Below are positions 61,101 to 64,000 of a stretch of 64,000 bases of DNA, piece after piece. Source of the DNA: Arthrobacter sp. APC 3897. GTDB taxonomy: Bacteria; Actinomycetota; Actinomycetes; Actinomycetales; Micrococcaceae. Under the pieces are notes generated by a model. It was not told the DNA's origin, made no database searches, and worked only from the letters and a program-made list of their open reading frames with translations. The stretch lies in NCBI RefSeq assembly GCF_030407495.1, contig NZ_JASDDG010000016.1, positions 1 through 64,000 on the forward strand. Reading direction: 5' to 3'. How positions within the stretch are numbered: position 1 is the stretch's first letter; each line of letters starts with the position of its first letter. A program made the position numbers and the translations under genes.

Positions 61101-63784
61101 GTGTAGGTGGCGGAGGAGAACGCATCTGCCACGGTGGCGGTGCCGGCCCGGCGGTCCGTAGCGACCTCCGACCTCACGCCGGTCGGGTCTACGACGGCGG
61201 TGAGGTTCCCGATCTTGTCGTACTCACGAATCCAGTCGTGCCCGGCCGGGTCCGTGATCCCGGTCAGCCGAGACAGGGTGTCGTGGGTGAAGCCCCAGCG
61301 GGCGCCGTCGGGCAGGATCGCTGCGGTGACGTTGCCGAGTTCGTCAAAGACCCGCTCAATACTCCGGCCCAGCGGGTCGATGGTGCGGACCAGCTCGCCG
61401 TTGGCAGCGTATTCCAGTGCGGTCCGGCCGCCGTCCGGTGCAACCGATGCGGTGATCCGCCCGGCGTCGTCGTATTCGAAGGACCAAACGGCGCCATCGG
61501 GGTCCTCACGCCGGGCCAACAGCCCGGCAGCGTTATAGGTGAAGCGGGTTTCCGCGCCGGATGGAGTGATGCCGGCTGCGGGGCGGCCGGCCTCGTCGCG
61601 GAGAATCCTTGCCGTGTCCCCGACAGCGTTTCGGGTTGCAACCAGGTCACCATATTGGTCGTAGTCGAACTCCACGCTTACGCCGGCCGGATCGGTGACG
61701 CGGGTGAGAAGCCCGTCCCGCCATTCCAGTTCAGTGCGCCCGCCCAGCGGATCCATGATCACCGAGGGATCACGGGAAAGCTCATCCGCGTACTCATAGG
61801 TGACAACGGACCCGGATTCCGTGACCAGGGTGGTGATGCGGTCCTGCTCGTCCCATCCATAGGTCAGATCTGCGCCTTCGGGCGTGACGGTGCGGATGCG
61901 GCGGCCCCGCTCGTCATAGGCATGGACGGTGACGGCGCCGTCGCGTTCGGTGAAGGAGACGAGGTTTCCGTGCCGATCATAGGCCATGGACTGGCGGTGG
62001 TCGTGCGAGTCCAGGACCCCGACCAGGCGGCCCTTGGTATCAGCGATCCAGGAGTTGGAGCGGGTGCCGTCCTCGTCCGAGACCGCCGTGACCCGGCCGG
62101 GCAGGTACGCAAAGCGGGTGCGGCGGCCGTGCTGGGTCACCTGCAGGATCACCCGGCCCTGCTCGTCATAGGTGTTTTCGGCTTCTAGAACTCCGGCCGC
62201 GGAGTACACGGCGTCAATCAGCCCGGCGTCGTTCCACCGGTACGTGCGTGTCCCGGTTTCGGTGGTGACGCTGACGAGCCGGCCGGCGTCGTCGTATCCG
62301 TATTCGGCTCTGCGCCCGTCCGACGCCCTCACCACGGCGGCAAGACCGTTCACGTAATCGATGTCCAGGAACCGGCCGCGCACATGCGACAGCCGGGACA
62401 CCAGGCCAGGGCGGCCGGCATCGTCGGCCTCACCGTTTTCCGCCGGGACCTCGCGGTGCACGGACACAGTCCGGCCCGGCCCGGACCCGGCACCCAGCCA
62501 CACCCCGGCCAGGGTGTAGGCCCACCAGGAGCCCCGGTTGTCGCGGACCACCAGCAAATCCGTGCTGCCCTCACTGACGGCGGACAGCTCTGCGAAGATG
62601 GCCCCGGCGGCCGGTTCGCGGGTCAGCCAATAGTTCTCCCCGATTCCACGGGCCCAACCCTCGCCTTCCCGGGGGAAGCCCACTGCGCGTCCGTCGGCCA
62701 TGGTCCAGGTACAACCGTCATCCGAGAGCTCCAGATGCTGATCCAGGACAGATGCCCAGCCCGGGCCAAACGCCCCGACAACTTCCTGCGGCGCCAAGGA
62801 GTTGTACATCCTCGACAACACCAGGTTCGAGGCAGCGCCGGTAAACCCCAGATCCCTTTCGGGTTCAATGAAGTTGCCCGTGGCCGTGTTCACCGGGTCA
62901 TCGGCGTATCCGGTGGTCGGGACCGCGCCATAAGCCGTAGGCGGATCAATGACCAGCGCGCCCCGCGTAGCGTCTACACCCGCGGCGGCTAAAGCAGCTG
63001 CCAGGGCCGCGTCTGACAGGGTTGAGACGTTCCCTTCGCCTCCTGCTGCCGCGAATGCGTCAGCGAGAGTGGTGGCCCATACCGCGTCGGCTTCATTGGC
63101 ATCCCGGTATTGCTTGAGGGCCATGAGCACCCCGCCGGCTTCGATGGTGCCCCAGTAGCAATTGTCCGTGAAGTCAGTGAGCTGGTTCCTCAGGCGCCCC
63201 ACCATCCCGTCCAGCTCATCATCCAAAGCCCGGGAGTCGGCCGCGAACTGCCGCAGGTTGGCCGGCCGCGCCGATGACGTTCCTCCGCCGTAGCCTCCGC
63301 CGCTGCCCGGCTGTGGAGTGGTGCGTGGCGCGACCGTTGCTGTCTGCTCGAAGTTCGGTCCCGGCACCGGGTCCATATTCGTGCGTTCCTTGACCCCGGT
63401 GATCCAGTCGGTGAACTTTTCCCACCCGTTGCGGTCTAGGTAATCCCTGACCCACGCGTTGTTTTCCCGTCGCCGGTTGTCCTCTTCCCGTCCCGCCTCG
63501 CTCATTTTCCTGACGTACTCGCCCACTTGGCGGAGCGCTTCAGCGAGCCGCTTGGCGTCGTTGGCCGCAGTATCGGCGTTCTCCTGGAAAATGTCCGAGA
63601 AACGTCCTTTGAAGTCTTCCTTTGCCTGCTGCACATAGGCGGAACGCGAGCCGGACTTTTGCTCAATGGAATCAGCCGCGGTTTCGAACATACGCTTCAC
63701 GGTGGCCGCAACGCCATAGTCGTAGCGGCCGCCGTATTTGCGGTCCGATTCCGGCAACAACGGCATTTCGACAAAATCAGTCAT
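58142..63784 (-). CDS. RHS/YD-repeat polymorphic toxin with WXG100-like N-terminus
   Basis: 1880 residues from the ATG at 63784. Order: an alpha-helical N-terminal region of WXG100-like type (about 20-110; FKGRFSDIFQENADTAANDA), Gly-rich linker (GSGGGYGGG, about 163), a second helical region, then the DUF6531 signature DPVNTATGNF (about 298-307). About two dozen YD repeats (YDRHGNLVSF, YDEQGRVILQ and so on) fill about 480-1510 and should form the RHS shell. The RHS closing motif (RGYDPATRGFLSTDPLAP; NPLNTSDPTGL) ends at residue 1586. The last 294 residues are hydrophobic and rich in Gly/Ala (GGVAVAAGLALMFVPGGQVA; GYAAINAGVNGAAGAVGGG), with no recognisable nuclease, deaminase or ART fold. No Sec signal, so export by a type VII (Esx) system is likely. 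Confidence 0.9.
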   Translation of the reverse strand: MTDFVEMPLLPESDRKYGGRYDYGVAATVKRMFETAADSIEQKSGSRSAYVQQAKEDFKGRFSDIFQENADTAANDAKRLAEALRQVGEYVRKMSEAGREEDNRRRENNAWVRDYLDRNGWEKFTDWITGVKERTNMDPVPGPNFEQTATVAPRTTPQPGSGGGYGGGTSSARPANLRQFAADSRALDDELDGMVGRLRNQLTDFTDNCYWGTIEAGGVLMALKQYRDANEADAVWATTLADAFAAAGGEGNVSTLSDAALAAALAAAGVDATRGALVIDPPTAYGAVPTTGYADDPVNTATGNFIEPERDLGFTGAASNLVLSRMYNSLAPQEVVGAFGPGWASVLDQHLELSDDGCTWTMADGRAVGFPREGEGWARGIGENYWLTREPAAGAIFAELSAVSEGSTDLLVVRDNRGSWWAYTLAGVWLGAGSGPGRTVSVHREVPAENGEADDAGRPGLVSRLSHVRGRFLDIDYVNGLAAVVRASDGRRAEYGYDDAGRLVSVTTETGTRTYRWNDAGLIDAVYSAAGVLEAENTYDEQGRVILQVTQHGRRTRFAYLPGRVTAVSDEDGTRSNSWIADTKGRLVGVLDSHDHRQSMAYDRHGNLVSFTERDGAVTVHAYDERGRRIRTVTPEGADLTYGWDEQDRITTLVTESGSVVTYEYADELSRDPSVIMDPLGGRTELEWRDGLLTRVTDPAGVSVEFDYDQYGDLVATRNAVGDTARILRDEAGRPAAGITPSGAETRFTYNAAGLLARREDPDGAVWSFEYDDAGRITASVAPDGGRTALEYAANGELVRTIDPLGRSIERVFDELGNVTAAILPDGARWGFTHDTLSRLTGITDPAGHDWIREYDKIGNLTAVVDPTGVRSEVATDRRAGTATVADAFSSATYTFDEYGRPVRSETADGSAELTTYDAAGNPVELLDGDGGLTRLERDVAGKIISVTSPSGAVTRYEYDVCGRPWKTVDPLGAVTELVYDADQRVTARILPTGETETFEYDAAGRLILRVTAGNGNARYGYDKVGRLSFSQDSWYGTRRFKYNVAGELTETVNGVGGRTRFEYDVRGRLIRITDPLGGVTTRTYTETDQVDSVSDPLGRVTTATYDPAGRQLSQTDPDGNTTTWTYDAAGREESTSHNGKLLASVDRDAMNRRVVISDHTGVDELTVEHELGFNRRGQLTSRIRGGEGLSWEYDADGNRTSFTDTTGTTTTYKRDAAGRVKTVHKPRLGEAQFTHDPSGRLTAVTAGDLAQEWVYRNGYLSEHTRTNGADSDSAADITLIGRDEDGRITGLTRAGTVSRYGYDGAGQLVAAATTPMRETGAAANARAQVPEWEYDAGGRLVREHTPAGPRSYAYDAAGQLLSVADPDGSRTEYVYDGLGRRSRLIGADGSWTEYAWGETGYLQGAVDRTPDGAETARHTLWVDALGELASVDGCPVWWDSASAVPTLAGISEEQVLNLPGGVTGIGEAWVAPGWRAARPTDETDPWAVLGASVIPEPGTMSGGAMPGIGTAPGMAGGLPAGIGLTGDGGLDIAGLEWLGARGYDPATRGFLSTDPLAPVLGAGWDGNPYSYAGNNPLNTSDPTGLSPLTDEELKAYDGSNRGAFTAVGDWMNEHSYIVGGVAVAAGLALMFVPGGQVAGLGLMSFGADVVIQKATTGEVNWAQSAAVGVTGALGGAGIAASRAAMATSSSLSRLGGYAAINAGVNGAAGAVGGGAIYTVKNGGVDSWRGLAGAMVGGGVSGAVGGLAGPAGGTLAKAGGHSVYALANGTASRTSHTLWRMTALGSGGGVAGTLADKTIAGDEIRAGDLTWAAITGGGLTYLPGGPSPSSTLSQAARTNTSTVAGLLENGVNKQALLRSGGIGAGTLAGIESAKFLITGE

Positions 63785-63926
63785 ATTCAGGCCCCCCACT
63801 GAGCGAGAAAAAGAAACACAAGAACATTCGGCGGCCCCGGCGCGGGAGGTAAACCGCGGACAACTGGCACGCACACTAACAGGGAACCGGCTCGAAGAAC
63901 CGGACCGGGCTTCGGAAAAGCATGAA

Positions 63927-63969
63927 AGGGCCGGGCAGCCAGCCGTCGGAACGGTGCCTCCCCGGCCCT
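63927..63969 (-). terminator. Hairpin at the right edge
   Basis: 9-bp arms AGGGCCGGG (63927-63935) and CCCGGCCCT (63961-63969); on the minus strand TTT follows. It may end a gene beyond the window, upstream of the RHS gene. Only 143 bases separate it from the RHS start, which should hold the RHS promoter. Confidence 0.45.
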
Positions 63970-64000
63970 ACACCAGCAAGCAGTTACCAGATGCTCAGGC

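Noticed and set aside
59600-62400. Many near-repeats, first looked like a tandem DNA repeat or CRISPR-like array
   Set aside because: They encode YD repeats within the RHS protein; repeat length and sequence vary and there are no constant repeat/spacer units.

Overview
The window is a high-GC Gram-positive chromosome segment. Gene content (GTG/TTG starts, GTP-type PEP carboxykinase, actinobacterial RecQ with a phosphoribosyltransferase-like tail, an orphan winged-helix regulator, a WXG100-type RHS toxin) points to an actinobacterium of the Micrococcaceae, most like Arthrobacter or a close relative. This assignment is inference from the sequence alone. No insertion sequence, integrase, phage gene or CRISPR array was recognised.

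Layout. 1-6.6 kb: 3' part of a GH2 glycosidase, then a 1500-residue secreted nuclease/5'-nucleotidase fusion. 6.7-15.5 kb: a short zinc alcohol dehydrogenase and a stand-alone cytochrome oxidase subunit I (minus strand), an aldehyde dehydrogenase, an alpha/beta-hydrolase lacking its nucleophile, an MFS pump and a FAD/NAD(P) protein. 15.7-29.1 kb: a prolyl oligopeptidase, tRNA-Ser(GCT), two divergent gene remnants (FAH hydrolase and CoA-transferase), an aldo/keto reductase, a membrane protein with an L7/L12-like motif, a crotonase, a FadR-type regulator overlapping recQ tail to tail, phosphomannomutase with a small acidic partner, pckG and tRNA-Arg(ACG).

29.2-47.2 kb: a catabolic island. An Hca-type ring-hydroxylating dioxygenase (alpha, Rieske ferredoxin, ferredoxin reductase, beta) with a dihydrodiol dehydrogenase, an acyl-CoA ligase and a GNAT-like protein runs on the minus strand. 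An MHS transporter, a hot-dog protein, MhpB, MhpD, MhpF, MhpE, an IclR regulator and the flavin hydroxylase MhpA run on the plus strand. MhpC closes the island on the minus strand. Together these cover every step from phenylpropionate/cinnamate-like acids through 2,3-dihydroxyphenylpropionate, meta-cleavage, hydrolysis, hydration, aldolase and acylating acetaldehyde dehydrogenase to pyruvate and acetyl-CoA.

47.4-54.4 kb: housekeeping genes (flavin disulfide reductase, SixA-like phosphatase, winged-helix regulator, upp, tadA, stress protein, tRNA-Ser(CGA), DUF808, DUF1905). 54.4-63.8 kb: a lipoprotein, then a minus-strand polymorphic-toxin locus. A 1880-residue WXG-like/DUF6531/RHS protein is followed 2 nt later by a multi-membrane-span protein, then by a chain of small membrane-protein genes. 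That chain includes a broken paralogue of the first one and two very small overlapping reading frames. This locus is visibly richer in A/T than its surroundings and is the best candidate here for an undescribed system (toxin plus an array of immunity genes).
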